From positions 1 to 46,772 of the forward strand of contig JAKORQ010000370.1 of the NCBI GenBank assembly GCA_029777755.1: DNA of 46,772 nucleotides, given 5' to 3'. A program made the translations under genes and the position numbers. This document shows positions 26,961-34,833 of this stretch, one piece after another; the stretch's first letter is position 1, and each line of letters begins with the position of its first letter. Origin of the DNA: Planctomycetota bacterium. GTDB lineage: Bacteria; Planctomycetota; Phycisphaerae; Tepidisphaerales; Tepidisphaeraceae. The notes below the pieces were generated by a model that saw only the letters and a program-made list of their open reading frames with translations, was not told the origin of the DNA and did no database searches.

Positions 26961-27290
26961 TTACTTGGCCATGTCCTTGAGGGCCTTGAGCGTGCGGACC
27001 TTCACGACCTTGCGGGCGGGCTTGGCCTTGAACACCTGCTCCTGCTTGGTGAAGGGATTGATGCCCTTGTGAGCCTTGACTGCGGGCTTCGTCACGACGG
27101 TCAACTTCACGAGACCAGGAATGACGAAAACGCCCGGGCCCTTCTTGCCGAGCGCGGTCTTGATCTGCTCAGCCAACGCATCGAACACCGCGGAAACCTG
27201 CTTGCGCGACAGTTCGGTCTTGTTGGCGATGTTCGAGATAACCTCGCTCTTCGTGGCGGGTTTGCCAGTTGGGGCGGCTGCCTTTGCCAT
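26961..27290 (-). CDS. HU/IHF-family DNA-binding protein
   Basis: The frame opens at 27323, but ATG 27290 has a strong AAGGAGA site and gives a 109-residue product. A short Lys/Ala/Pro-rich N-terminus precedes the HU fold: 'TKSEVISNIANKTELSRKQVSAVFDAL' in two helices, then 'GVFVIPGLVKLTVV' and the DNA-binding arm 'KGINPFTKQEQVFKAKPARKVVKVR'. The C-terminus is also Lys-rich. HU bends DNA and compacts the nucleoid. The Ala/Lys extensions are a variation some planctomycete HUs share. Confidence 0.93.
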   Translation of the reverse strand: MAKAAAPTGKPATKSEVISNIANKTELSRKQVSAVFDALAEQIKTALGKKGPGVFVIPGLVKLTVVTKPAVKAHKGINPFTKQEQVFKAKPARKVVKVRTLKALKDMAK

Positions 27291-27312
27291 AAACGATCTC
27301 CTTATATCCTTC

Positions 27313-27366
27313 CGAAGGGACATCCTTCGTAAGACACAATAATAGCGCAGAGCGTGGCGGACACAA
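27313..27366 (-). promoter_or_regulatory. putative HU promoter and leader hairpin
   Basis: On the minus strand TTGTGT (27361-27366) and TATTAT (27339-27344) are 16 bases apart, a reasonable sigma-70-type promoter. The short leader contains a perfect hairpin, CGAAGG/CCTTCG with a five-base loop (27313-27329), just before the ribosome site. Confidence 0.45.
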
Positions 27367-27424
27367 GAGTTTCTTCATCGCCAACCTTGCGTTTTTCCCG
27401 GGGTTTTTGGCATATATGGCCCGT

Positions 27425-28741
27425 CTACCTGGCCATTTCCCGCAGGATAACGCGGGTTAGTCGTCCTTCCGTCCCCGCCGCGTTCACGGCCCGGATCGCA
27501 AGGGGGGCCGCCGCGTCATCATTTTCCTCGATGATGAAACGTGTGCCGTATGCGGTTCCCACGACTTGCTCGCCACGATACACGCGGTAGCAGGCCACAT
27601 CCCTGCCGGCCGCTGGCCAGCTCAAGACCAGCTTCCCGTTGCTGGTGGAGACATCCACCTGCTCCACGGCCGGCGGCTCGGGGAGCGGCCTTTTCTGCGG
27701 GGCCGCGATAAGCAGATCAGAGATCACCTTCTCCACCTCCGGCAGTGATAGCAGGCCCGCATCCGGGCGCGTGAGGGCATCCACGAGTCGAGCCTCTTTT
27801 CTCCCGGGAAAATCGCCCGTTTCCCAGGAAAACTTCGCACCCTCCTTCATGCTGATCCTGCCGGTTTCCAGCTCCCAGTAGCGCTGATTGCCCGACCCCA
27901 GGCCGCGCACGGCGTACAGCACCGTCGAGAGATCGGCGCAGTGGTGATCCTTCGCCTCGCCGCCGAAAAACAGCTCATACGCCACGCGGACCGGGTTGTC
28001 GGCCGGCGTGTCCTTCAAGGCGGCGCCAACGCGCAGGCTGTGGCCGATCTCCCGGCCGACATAGACAATCTCGGTCGGCCAGTTCTCAATCGCGGTGATG
28101 GCCGCCTGCGGATCGCGCTCCCAGTTCACGTTGGTGTTGTTCATGTCGTGGGGGAAGCCGTCGGCCCGGCGGCGGTTCTCGAAGTTGCCGCCCATGTTGA
28201 CCCACTTCTCCACCCTGGCGGCCACCAGTTCCTTGCCGGTGAGAGGGCTGAACTCGTCCGGGCCGGACTCCAGCAGGTCGCGCAGGTTGGTGGCGTAGCC
28301 GATGGTCATGATTATGACCTTCTCATCGGAGGCGGCGAGGATCTCGCGATACAGTCTCACGGCGTCGATCCTCTGGCTGGTCAGCAGGATAGGCTCGCGG
28401 AGGAAGCGCTTCGCCAGCGTCTGGGCCTTGTAGTTGGAGTTGAGGTGAACTCCCGGTCCAAGCAGGGCGCCGACGGGGATGGCCGGCCGGCCGTAATACT
28501 CATTGACCACCTGCACCGCCGGGGCCGCGTACTCATGCTTCGCGGAGACGATGGTGGCGAGTATGTGCACCTCGCCGCGATCGGCCAGGGCATGCAACAC
28601 CGCCAGGGCGCCGATGTCATCGACATCGGTCATGGCATCGGTATCGAAGATGACTCGCGGCTGTCCCATTGCAGGAGTGAAGCAGGATAGCATCGCGCAC
28701 GAGAGAACCCAGAAGACAAAGAACTCAAACCTGAACGTCAT
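27425..28741 (-). CDS. secreted nucleoside-hydrolase-like protein with C-terminal Fn3-like domain
   Basis: ATG 28741 has AAAGGAG eight bases upstream (438 residues). A signal peptide (about residues 1-27) is followed by the inosine-uridine nucleoside hydrolase fold. The Ca-binding start is 'VIFDTDAMTDVDDIGAL', with 'GRPAIPVGALLG', 'VIIMTIGYATNLRDLL' and 'WVNMGGNFENRR' after it. 'HHCADLSTVLYAVRG' supplies the late Asp/His region. The last 75 residues ('KLVLSWPAAGRDVACYRVYRG') look like a fibronectin-III module. The family cleaves the N-glycosidic bond of nucleosides. Export and the added module suggest scavenging of nucleosides, or action on another glycoside, outside the cytoplasm. Confidence 0.85.
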   Translation of the reverse strand: MTFRFEFFVFWVLSCAMLSCFTPAMGQPRVIFDTDAMTDVDDIGALAVLHALADRGEVHILATIVSAKHEYAAPAVQVVNEYYGRPAIPVGALLGPGVHLNSNYKAQTLAKRFLREPILLTSQRIDAVRLYREILAASDEKVIIMTIGYATNLRDLLESGPDEFSPLTGKELVAARVEKWVNMGGNFENRRRADGFPHDMNNTNVNWERDPQAAITAIENWPTEIVYVGREIGHSLRVGAALKDTPADNPVRVAYELFFGGEAKDHHCADLSTVLYAVRGLGSGNQRYWELETGRISMKEGAKFSWETGDFPGRKEARLVDALTRPDAGLLSLPEVEKVISDLLIAAPQKRPLPEPPAVEQVDVSTSNGKLVLSWPAAGRDVACYRVYRGEQVVGTAYGTRFIIEENDDAAAPLAIRAVNAAGTEGRLTRVILREMAR

Positions 28742-28860
28742 CGGCAAAGCTCCTTTACTGTGGATCTAACAGTAAAGGGCTGGCGTCAACGTTCAAGTTT
28801 GAGTTCGATGCGAATTTCGCGATCAGGCTTTCACGGGAGGCTATTGCCGCTCACTCTTGA

Positions 28861-29670
28861 TCAATGGCCGTCCCGTCCACCTTCCTCGGGCGCGGTGATC
28901 CTCTCGACCGGGCCGACGCTCCAGCGCGGATTCTCCTTGAGCTTGCGGGGCGGCTGGTTGTCCCAAACGGCCTCGGCATCTTCGCGATAGAACTGCACGG
29001 CATACCCGACGCGCGGGGCCTCGGTGTGATTCTCGCCGGAACCGTGGACCGTCAGGCGCGAGAAGGCCACCGCATCGCCGGCCCGCATGCGCACGGGCAG
29101 GAACTCCTGGGGATCGACCTTCATGCGGCGATGGCCGTCGGCTTCGCTCTCGGCCTCCAGCGTTCCCCGCAGGTGCGAGCGGGGACACATCTGGAGGCAC
29201 CCGTTCTCGGGCGTCATGTCACAGAGGGCGAACCAGATGTTGATGCCCAGCAGTCCATCCGTGAAGCGGGTGTACTGGTTGTCCTGGTGGAAGGAGAAGC
29301 GTCCGCCGCCACCGCCGCTCTTCACGGCCGTGAAGGGCAGATAGACCAGCGCCTCGCCGCCCAGCAGGGCGCTTGCGATCCGCTGGAGGTTGTGGCTGTT
29401 GATGATTCCATCCAGCACCGAGCCGCGCAGGTATTGCCCGGATTGCACCAGCTTGAGGGCGGCGCCATCCTTGCGGCGGCCGAGGTTGGCCTCGATGCCA
29501 TGCTCGATGCCGACGATCTCCAGTGCCTCGCGCCTGGCGGCCTCGGCGATCTCCGGCTTGAGCAGGCCGGGGAGATACAGGTATCCCTCGCGGCGATAGA
29601 AGCCGATTTCCTTCTCATCAAGCCTGATGGCCGCCACGTTGTCGCGGGTTGCGGTCGCCTGCATTGTCAT
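28861..29670 (-). CDS. phytanoyl-CoA dioxygenase (PhyH) family protein
   Basis: This 269-residue Fe(II)/2-oxoglutarate oxygenase starts at ATG 29670 behind GGAGG. The iron ligands are visible: His128 and Asp130 in 'FSFHQDNQYTRF', and His209 in 'FSRLTVHGSGENHTEAPR', where Arg220 binds 2-oxoglutarate. 'INIWFALCDMTPENGCLQMCPRSH' is also typical of PhyH proteins. The substrate is unknown; planctomycetes carry many paralogues. It is divergently transcribed from an AraC-type regulator only 112 bases away, which probably controls it. Confidence 0.88.
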   Translation of the reverse strand: MTMQATATRDNVAAIRLDEKEIGFYRREGYLYLPGLLKPEIAEAARREALEIVGIEHGIEANLGRRKDGAALKLVQSGQYLRGSVLDGIINSHNLQRIASALLGGEALVYLPFTAVKSGGGGGRFSFHQDNQYTRFTDGLLGINIWFALCDMTPENGCLQMCPRSHLRGTLEAESEADGHRRMKVDPQEFLPVRMRAGDAVAFSRLTVHGSGENHTEAPRVGYAVQFYREDAEAVWDNQPPRKLKENPRWSVGPVERITAPEEGGRDGH

Positions 29671-29730
29671 GCTGTGGTTCCTCCACTTGGGGTAATGAAT
29701 AAGAAGACCTGTAACACGATTCGGGCGATG

Positions 29731-29754
29731 CTAGTCGCCTGCCGCATGGACTAG
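29731..29754. promoter_or_regulatory. inverted repeat in the PhyH/AraC divergent promoter region
   Basis: CTAGTC (29731-29736) and GACTAG (29749-29754) are a perfect inverted repeat with 12 bases between them, in the 112-base gap between the two divergent starts. The dyad is well placed to be an operator, although AraC proteins often prefer direct repeats. Confidence 0.35.
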
Positions 29755-29782
29755 CTGACTTGCTCTTTGCACAATATGACAA

Positions 29783-30553
29783 ATGCCAGCTCTGGATTTG
29801 GAGTTCCTTCACGGCAGCCACACGCCGCGCTGCATCTCCACGGTGGACAAGCGTTTCCCCGATTACTGCTCATTTCAGCTCATTACAGAGGGGCGCGTGG
29901 AGCTCAGCTACGACCAGCGGGAGTATCAACTGACTGCCGGCTCGGTTTGGATCTGCTATCCCGGGCCATGGATTAAGTTTCACAGGGCCCCGGGGTGCGA
30001 GTACTGGGCGCACCGCTATATCGCCTTTCGCGGGCACCTGATGGACAAGTGGCTGGACTCTGGCCTGCTGCATCCTGTGCCGCAGCGAATACCGGAGGGC
30101 AGCGGATTCATCGCCCGTTTTGATGCCCTGATACGGTTGTTTCCGCGGACAGACAGGATCGGCCATCAGCGAGCTGTGAACATCCTGGAGGGGATGCTGC
30201 TGGAGTTGGCCGACCTGCGCCGCCCGGCCGAGGTGCAGTGGCTGGATCGTGCGCGGGATCTGTTGCTTGCCCAGGTTTCGCAGACGCGGCCGGACTACCA
30301 GGCGATCGCCGATGAACTGGATATGAGCCTGTCGAGCTTTCGCCAGACATTCCGACGGCAGGCCGGGATCTCGGTGCATCAGTTCCTGCTGAAGCATCGC
30401 ATCGAGACGGCCGGGCATCTGCTGGCCGAGACGATGCTGCCGATCAAGGCGATCGCCCGGCAACTGGGATATCGTGATGTGTTTTACTTCTCGCGGCAGT
30501 TTGCGGCCATCAAGGGGGTTCCGCCGGCCGAGTACCGCAGGCAGATGGGATGA
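29783..30553 (+). CDS. AraC-family transcriptional regulator
   Basis: This 256-residue protein has an N-terminal cupin-like sensing domain ('RYIAFRGHL', 'SVWICYPGPWIKFHRAPGCEYWAH'). The C-terminal double helix-turn-helix (about 155-256) reads 'YQAIADELDMSLSSFRQTF' and 'IKAIARQLGYRDVFYFSRQF', ending in 'PAEYRRQMG'. The sensing domain is of the kind that binds a small sugar-like ligand. The start ATG has no clear ribosome site, so the exact N-terminus is uncertain. Its likely target is the divergent PhyH gene. Confidence 0.88.
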   Translation: MPALDLEFLHGSHTPRCISTVDKRFPDYCSFQLITEGRVELSYDQREYQLTAGSVWICYPGPWIKFHRAPGCEYWAHRYIAFRGHLMDKWLDSGLLHPVPQRIPEGSGFIARFDALIRLFPRTDRIGHQRAVNILEGMLLELADLRRPAEVQWLDRARDLLLAQVSQTRPDYQAIADELDMSLSSFRQTFRRQAGISVHQFLLKHRIETAGHLLAETMLPIKAIARQLGYRDVFYFSRQFAAIKGVPPAEYRRQMG

Positions 30554-30589
30554 TCGGGGCAGGCAGGCTGATCGCGAGTAGAGGCACGA

Positions 30590-30660
30590 AGTCACTGAGG
30601 CACGGAGCAGCGAAGAAAGCAAACAGCGACGAAGCGACTGAGCGACCCAGCGGCGAAGGG
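30590..30660 (+). repeat. GACGAAG-type purine-rich repeat stretch
   Basis: Imperfect units of the form GAGGCACGAAG and GCGACGAAGCGAC run through this intergenic stretch. Related stretches are at 35884-36050 and 40498-40543. Confidence 0.55.
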
Positions 30661-30704
30661 CGAGAACGTCTCTCGAAGCCGGTCGATGCTCATTCAATCG
30701 ATTT

Positions 30705-30755
30705 GACTTGCGCCGATTCGAAGTCAACTGGCTTGAGGACAAATAGCTCCACTTT
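30705..30755 (+). repeat. dispersed repeat, copy C
   Basis: The first part, including GCCGATTCGAAGTC (30712-30725), is exactly shared with copy B (26791-26804). The second part (30730-30755) matches copy A in 23 of 26 positions. It ends 27 bases before the YiiX-type start. Confidence 0.65.
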
Positions 30756-30782
30756 TGACGAAGGAGTTCTAGAATTGGCTTC

Positions 30783-31460
30783 ATGAAGAAGATCCTGTCG
30801 CTGATGATCGGCGCGCTGCTGCTGGTGGGCTGCGCATCTCTCCCGGCTCCCGTTCCCGTGGAAAAGGTCCAGCTTCGTGAGGGGGATCTGCTTTTTCAGG
30901 ACCTGGATGGCAGCGAGCTGGCAGATGCCATCGAGACACTCACCGACGGCGTGTGCGGAGCGCGTTTCTCGCATGTCGGCATGGTGGTGTCGGTGGATGG
31001 CGTGGTCCAGGTGGTCGAGGCCGGCGGCCGTGGGGTGAAGATCACGACGCTCAAGATGTTTCTTGCCCGCAGCCGCGACAGCGCCGGCCGGCCAAAGGTG
31101 ATCGTGGGCCGGCTGGATGAGAAGTATCAGCACCTGGTTCCTGACGCCATCAACTATGCCTGCCTTCAGGTTGGCAAGCCGTATGACCATCCCTTCATCA
31201 TGGGTGAGGATGCCTTCTACTGCTCAGAACTGCTGTACTTCGCCTTTGCCCATGCCAACGGCGGCGAGGCAGTGTTTCCCACCGCGCCGATGACGTTCAA
31301 GGATCCGCGCACCGGCGAGTTTTTCCCCGCATGGGTGGAGTACTACCAGCGCCTGGGGCGCGAGATTCCCGAGGGCGAGCCGGGGCTTAATCCCGGGGGC
31401 ATGTCGCGCCACCGGCACGTGAAAATCATTGCTTCCCTCGGGGAAGTTTCGCGCAAGTAA
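30783..31460 (+). CDS. YiiX/YebB-like permuted NlpC/P60 amidase lipoprotein
   Basis: This 225-residue lipoprotein has signal 'MKKILSLMIGALLLVGC' with lipid anchor Cys17. The catalytic fold has His64 in 'ARFSHVGMVVSV' and Cys147 in 'EDAFYCSELLYFAF', the order typical of permuted papain-like (YiiX/DUF830) hydrolases. Relatives cut peptide, amide or ester bonds; the substrate is unknown. The enzyme should face the periplasm. A 12-base perfect inverted repeat follows the stop. Confidence 0.82.
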   Translation: MKKILSLMIGALLLVGCASLPAPVPVEKVQLREGDLLFQDLDGSELADAIETLTDGVCGARFSHVGMVVSVDGVVQVVEAGGRGVKITTLKMFLARSRDSAGRPKVIVGRLDEKYQHLVPDAINYACLQVGKPYDHPFIMGEDAFYCSELLYFAFAHANGGEAVFPTAPMTFKDPRTGEFFPAWVEYYQRLGREIPEGEPGLNPGGMSRHRHVKIIASLGEVSRK

Positions 31461-31466
31461 GGCGGA

Positions 31467-31502
31467 AGCGAACCGAACAGTTATCGTACGGTTCGGTTCG
31501 CT
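31467..31502 (+). terminator. hairpin after the YiiX-type gene
   Basis: AGCGAACCGAAC (31467-31478) and GTTCGGTTCGCT (31491-31502) are a perfect 12-base inverted repeat with a 12-base loop, starting seven bases past the stop. There is no T run, so it may stop transcription poorly or protect the 3' end. Confidence 0.55.
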
Positions 31503-31642
31503 ACCCTTTATAGATAAATAAGTTAGCTGTTTAGAAATCGCCGAGCGAAGCGCTGCCTGAAACCTAAGGCTGAGCCTAGAATCGCGCTGGATGAGCAGTC
31601 GAGGGGACTGCCTGTAACACCTCGTTTGGGGGGAAGGGAAAC

Positions 31643-32377
31643 ATGCGAAGTAGCATATTGTCTCTTACGCTGCTGGCGGGCGTTCCCGCGGTAGCTATCG
31701 TGGGGTGCAGCAATGCGCCCCAGACCATGGCCGGTCAGCAGGAGCTGGACAATTCGGCACAGCGTGCCCTTGGGGAAGCGCTGCGACGGGATCCGAGCCT
31801 GCGGCAGAAGCTGGACAATGCGGCCGGCTACGCAGTATTTCCGACCGTTGGGGAGGGCGGTTTCATCATCGGCGGCGGGTATGGCAAAGGCGTTCTGTAT
31901 GAACAGCACCAGCCCGTTGGATACTGCGACATCACCAATCTCAGCGCCGGGGCCAAGATCGGAGGGCAGTCATACTCGCAGATCATCATCTTCGAGACGC
32001 AAAAGCCCCTGGCTGACTTCAAGAATGGTCGATTTTCCTTCGCAGCCGACGCTTCAGCCGTGGCGCTGCGCGAGGGAGCGGCCGCCTCTACCCAGTTCAA
32101 GGAGAATGTCGCGGTGTTTGTCTATGACCAGGGCGGCCTGATGGCTGATGCCTCCATCGGCGGCGAAACATTCCGTTTCACGCCTCTGGAAGTTGCGCAG
32201 CAGGCGGCCAGCACCATCGAGGGTGAGGTCACCGAGCAGCAGCGACAGCGTCACCAGCAGCAGCTCCAGCAGCATCGCCAGGACATGAATATGCAGTCGG
32301 GCCAGCAGCGTGACGTGGATGTCAACATCCAGCGCGACAACCGCGATCGGCCCAGCGTCGATGTCCAGGTCGACTAA
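31643..32377 (+). CDS. SYLF-domain (Ysc84-type) lipoprotein
   Basis: This 244-residue lipoprotein has its signal ending 'AVAIVGC', lipid anchor Cys22. The SYLF lipid-binding domain runs from about residue 45 to 195: 'LDNAAGYAVFPTVGEGGFIIGGGYGKGVLY' in pieces, 'AKIGGQSYSQIIIFETQKPLADF' in pieces, and 'FVYDQGGLMADASIGGE'. The last 50 residues are a Gln-rich helix, then an Asp/Arg-rich tail. SYLF proteins bind phosphoinositides or other lipids; bacterial roles are poorly known. The stop codon overlaps the stop of the converging cysNC gene. Confidence 0.87.
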   Translation: MRSSILSLTLLAGVPAVAIVGCSNAPQTMAGQQELDNSAQRALGEALRRDPSLRQKLDNAAGYAVFPTVGEGGFIIGGGYGKGVLYEQHQPVGYCDITNLSAGAKIGGQSYSQIIIFETQKPLADFKNGRFSFAADASAVALREGAAASTQFKENVAVFVYDQGGLMADASIGGETFRFTPLEVAQQAASTIEGEVTEQQRQRHQQQLQQHRQDMNMQSGQQRDVDVNIQRDNRDRPSVDVQVD

Positions 32378-34305
32378 CGCAGCCAACCGCGCTCCGTCAG
32401 GAGCTTGAGAATCCGACTGACGCTCTCCTCAACACCAATCTGGTGGGTGGGGAGCGTCAGGTCGGGATTCGTTGGCGGCTCGAACGTCGCGCTTACTCCC
32501 GGGAACTGCGCCAGCTTGCCCTCGTCGGCGGCCTTGTACGCGCCGGAGGTGTCGTTCTGCCGGCAGTATTCCACCGGGGCGGAGAGGTAGACCTCCAGGA
32601 AGCGATCCTCGCCGATAACCTCACGCGCCTTCTGCCTGGTTACCTTATGGGGGGCAACAAACGCGCAGATGCAGATCAGGCCCGAGTCATTGAGGATCTT
32701 CGCCACTTCTGACGAGCGGCGCAGGTTTTCCGAGCGGTCGTCGGCACTGAAGCCCAGGTCGCGGCACAGCCCCAGGCGCATGTTCTGGCCATACAGCACC
32801 GTGACCGCGTGGCCCATCTCAAACAGCTTCTTCTCCAGGGCAAAGGCGATGGGGGCCTTGCCGGATGCCGTCAGGCCGGTGAGCAGGATGGTGCCTGCCT
32901 TGTGCCCGAAGCGCTGCTCGCGCTGCTGGAGCGTGACCTCGCCCTGCCGCAGCTTCAGAGATTCCCGCGGGCGGCGCGACCACTGGGCGCCATCCGATCT
33001 GCCTGAAGGCGCCTGTAGCATGCCTGCGCCCACGGTGTTGTTGGTGAGGCGGTCGATGATGATGAATGCCCCGGTCGCGGGATTGGTGCGATAGGGGTCG
33101 AAGGCGATCGGCTGGGTGAGGCTGAGCGTCACAAGCCCCACTTCATTGAGCCCAAGCTGGCTGGCCGGCTTGCGCTCCAGAGTGTTCACGTCGATGGAGT
33201 GCTTGATCTCCGCGATCTCGCCGGAGACCAGGCGGGTGGTGTGCTTGATCCAGTAGCTTCTTCCCGGGACGAACGGCTTTTCATTCATCCACACCACCAT
33301 GGCATCCACCTCATGGGAAAGTGTGGACTGGCCATTGCCCGCGCGGACGATCATGTCTCCGCGGGAGATGTCGATCTCATCCTCCAGCGTGATGGTGACG
33401 GCCTGCCCGGCGAAGGCCTCCTCCAGTTCGCCATCGTAAGTGACGATGGAGCGAACCGTGCTCTTCGTGCCGGAGGGCAGCACCACGATCTCATCGCCTC
33501 GATGGATGATGCCAGAGGCGATGGTGCCGGCGAATCCGCGGAAATCGAGGTTGGGGCGGATGACATACTGCACCGGGAAGCGCAGGTCGATGAGGTTGCG
33601 GTCGGAGGCGATATGCACCGACTCGAGCTGGTTCAGCAGCGTCCTGCCGTTGTACCAGGGCATGTTGGCGCTCTTCTCGACGACGTTGTCACCCTTGAGC
33701 GCCGAGATGGGGATGAATTCGATGTCGGGGATGCCCAGCTTGGCGACGAAGCCGGAGTAGTCGGCCCTGATCTTGTTGTAGACCTCCTCGGAGTAGTCGA
33801 CGAGGTCCATCTTGTTGATGGCCACCACCACGTGCTTGATCCCCAGCAGGCTGACGATGAACGAGTGTCGCTTGGTCTGGGTGACGACGCCGTGGCGGGC
33901 GTCGATCAGGATGATGGCGAGCTGGCAGGTGCTTGCCCCGGTCGCCATGTTGCGGGTGTACTGCTCGTGGCCGGGGGTGTCGGCGATGATGAACTTGCGC
34001 TTGTCAGTGGAGAAGTAGCGGTAGGCAACGTCGATGGTGATTCCCTGCTCGCGCTCGGCCTTCAGGCCGTCGGTGAGCAGCGCCAGGTCGACCGCGCTGG
34101 CGTCGCCGGTGGTGTTGAACTTGGCCGAGTCACGCTTAACCGCCGCGAGCTGGTCCTCGTAGATGGTCTTGGTGTCATGCAGCAGCCGGCCGATTAGGGT
34201 CGATTTCCCATCATCAACCGACCCGCAGGTGAGGAAGCGAAGAAGCTCCTTCTTCTGGTGCCGTTCGAGGTAAGTATGGATGTCTTCGGTAAGTTCGATG
34301 TTCAT
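32374..34305 (-). CDS. cysNC: bifunctional sulfate adenylyltransferase GTPase / APS kinase-like protein CysNC
   Basis: The first 450 residues are CysN, a GTPase of the EF-Tu family: P-loop 'GSVDDGKSTLIGRLL', 'DTPGHEQYTRNMATGAS' and 'NKMDLVDY'. With CysD it makes APS from ATP and sulfate. The last 170 residues are an APS kinase domain with 'LGLCRDLGFSADDRSENLRR'. In that domain the P-loop reads 'GLTASGKAP' (477-485), so Ala484 replaces the invariant Ser/Thr. The usual LDG start of the next motif is 'LYGQNMR', with Tyr505 for Asp. Kinase activity is therefore doubtful. No ribosome site precedes ATG 34305, because a four-helix-bundle gene with repeat flanks lies between cysD and this start. Confidence 0.92.
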   Translation of the reverse strand: MNIELTEDIHTYLERHQKKELLRFLTCGSVDDGKSTLIGRLLHDTKTIYEDQLAAVKRDSAKFNTTGDASAVDLALLTDGLKAEREQGITIDVAYRYFSTDKRKFIIADTPGHEQYTRNMATGASTCQLAIILIDARHGVVTQTKRHSFIVSLLGIKHVVVAINKMDLVDYSEEVYNKIRADYSGFVAKLGIPDIEFIPISALKGDNVVEKSANMPWYNGRTLLNQLESVHIASDRNLIDLRFPVQYVIRPNLDFRGFAGTIASGIIHRGDEIVVLPSGTKSTVRSIVTYDGELEEAFAGQAVTITLEDEIDISRGDMIVRAGNGQSTLSHEVDAMVVWMNEKPFVPGRSYWIKHTTRLVSGEIAEIKHSIDVNTLERKPASQLGLNEVGLVTLSLTQPIAFDPYRTNPATGAFIIIDRLTNNTVGAGMLQAPSGRSDGAQWSRRPRESLKLRQGEVTLQQREQRFGHKAGTILLTGLTASGKAPIAFALEKKLFEMGHAVTVLYGQNMRLGLCRDLGFSADDRSENLRRSSEVAKILNDSGLICICAFVAPHKVTRQKAREVIGEDRFLEVYLSAPVEYCRQNDTSGAYKAADEGKLAQFPGVSATFEPPTNPDLTLPTHQIGVEESVSRILKLLTERGWLR

Positions 34306-34306
34306 T

Positions 34307-34344
34307 GAAAAAGCAGAAAGTAGAAAACAGAAAGCAGAAACTGG
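34307..34344 (+). repeat. A/G-rich repeat, left flank of four-helix-bundle gene
   Basis: This stretch of GCAGAAAG-like units is an imperfect inverted copy of 34801-34833. It lies directly upstream of the cysNC start codon. Confidence 0.6.
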
Positions 34345-34348
34345 AGCC

Positions 34349-34722
34349 CTATTGCTCGCCTTTCCCTTCCGTGTTTTTGATTATGCTGACGATGATACTG
34401 ATCAACTGTTCAGTCTCATCGGTAATGTCCTCCAACCGTTCCTGCGCCACCAAGTCGGCACGCACGGTCAGACGAATCCAATATCCCGTCTCGCGCACTT
34501 CCTTCAGTGCAACACGACATTTGTGAACAAAGTCCTTTGTCGTTTCCGCGGCAACAGCCTCCACCAGGTTGGCGCCGATAGACGTTCCTGATCGCAGCAT
34601 CTGCCGTGCAAGTACCCATGCCTCCTCATTCGGCAGTTTCCCAGATGGCGAAACACACTGATGATCCGCAGCGTGTATGTTTGGGAGCGTTCAAGAATGT
34701 GGCCCTGGCCAAACCGTCCCAT
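34349..34722 (-). pseudogene. four-helix-bundle (S23/IVP-like) protein gene with a frameshift
   Basis: Two frames together encode one protein of about 124 residues, the normal length of the four-helix-bundle family linked to 23S rRNA intervening sequences. The N-terminal part (from ATG 34722) reads 'HILERSQTYTLRIISVFRHLG'. The rest, in another frame, reads 'KLPNEEAWVLARQMLRSG' and 'TSIGANLVEAVAAETTKDF'. The frames join at the GGGAAA tract (34637-34642), where a single base appears missing. This may be a true loss-of-function mutation, a sequencing error in a homopolymer, or a frameshift site. The C-terminal frame alone has an internal ATG (34600), but would lack the first helix. The gene is inserted between cysD and cysNC. 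Confidence 0.75.
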
Positions 34723-34800
34723 GTTTCCTTAACCGTCGCGGAACCATGATCCAAATGACTCAAGGCAACAACCTATCCAACTTCATCTCGCCGGCAATTT

Positions 34801-34833
34801 CGGCTTTCTGCTTTCGCCATTTCCGCTTTTTCT
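34801..34833 (-). repeat. A/G-rich repeat, right flank of four-helix-bundle gene
   Basis: On the minus strand this reads GAAAAAGCGGAAA... then GCAGAAAGC, closely matching the left flank 34307-34344. It reaches the cysD stop codon at 34832. Confidence 0.6.
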
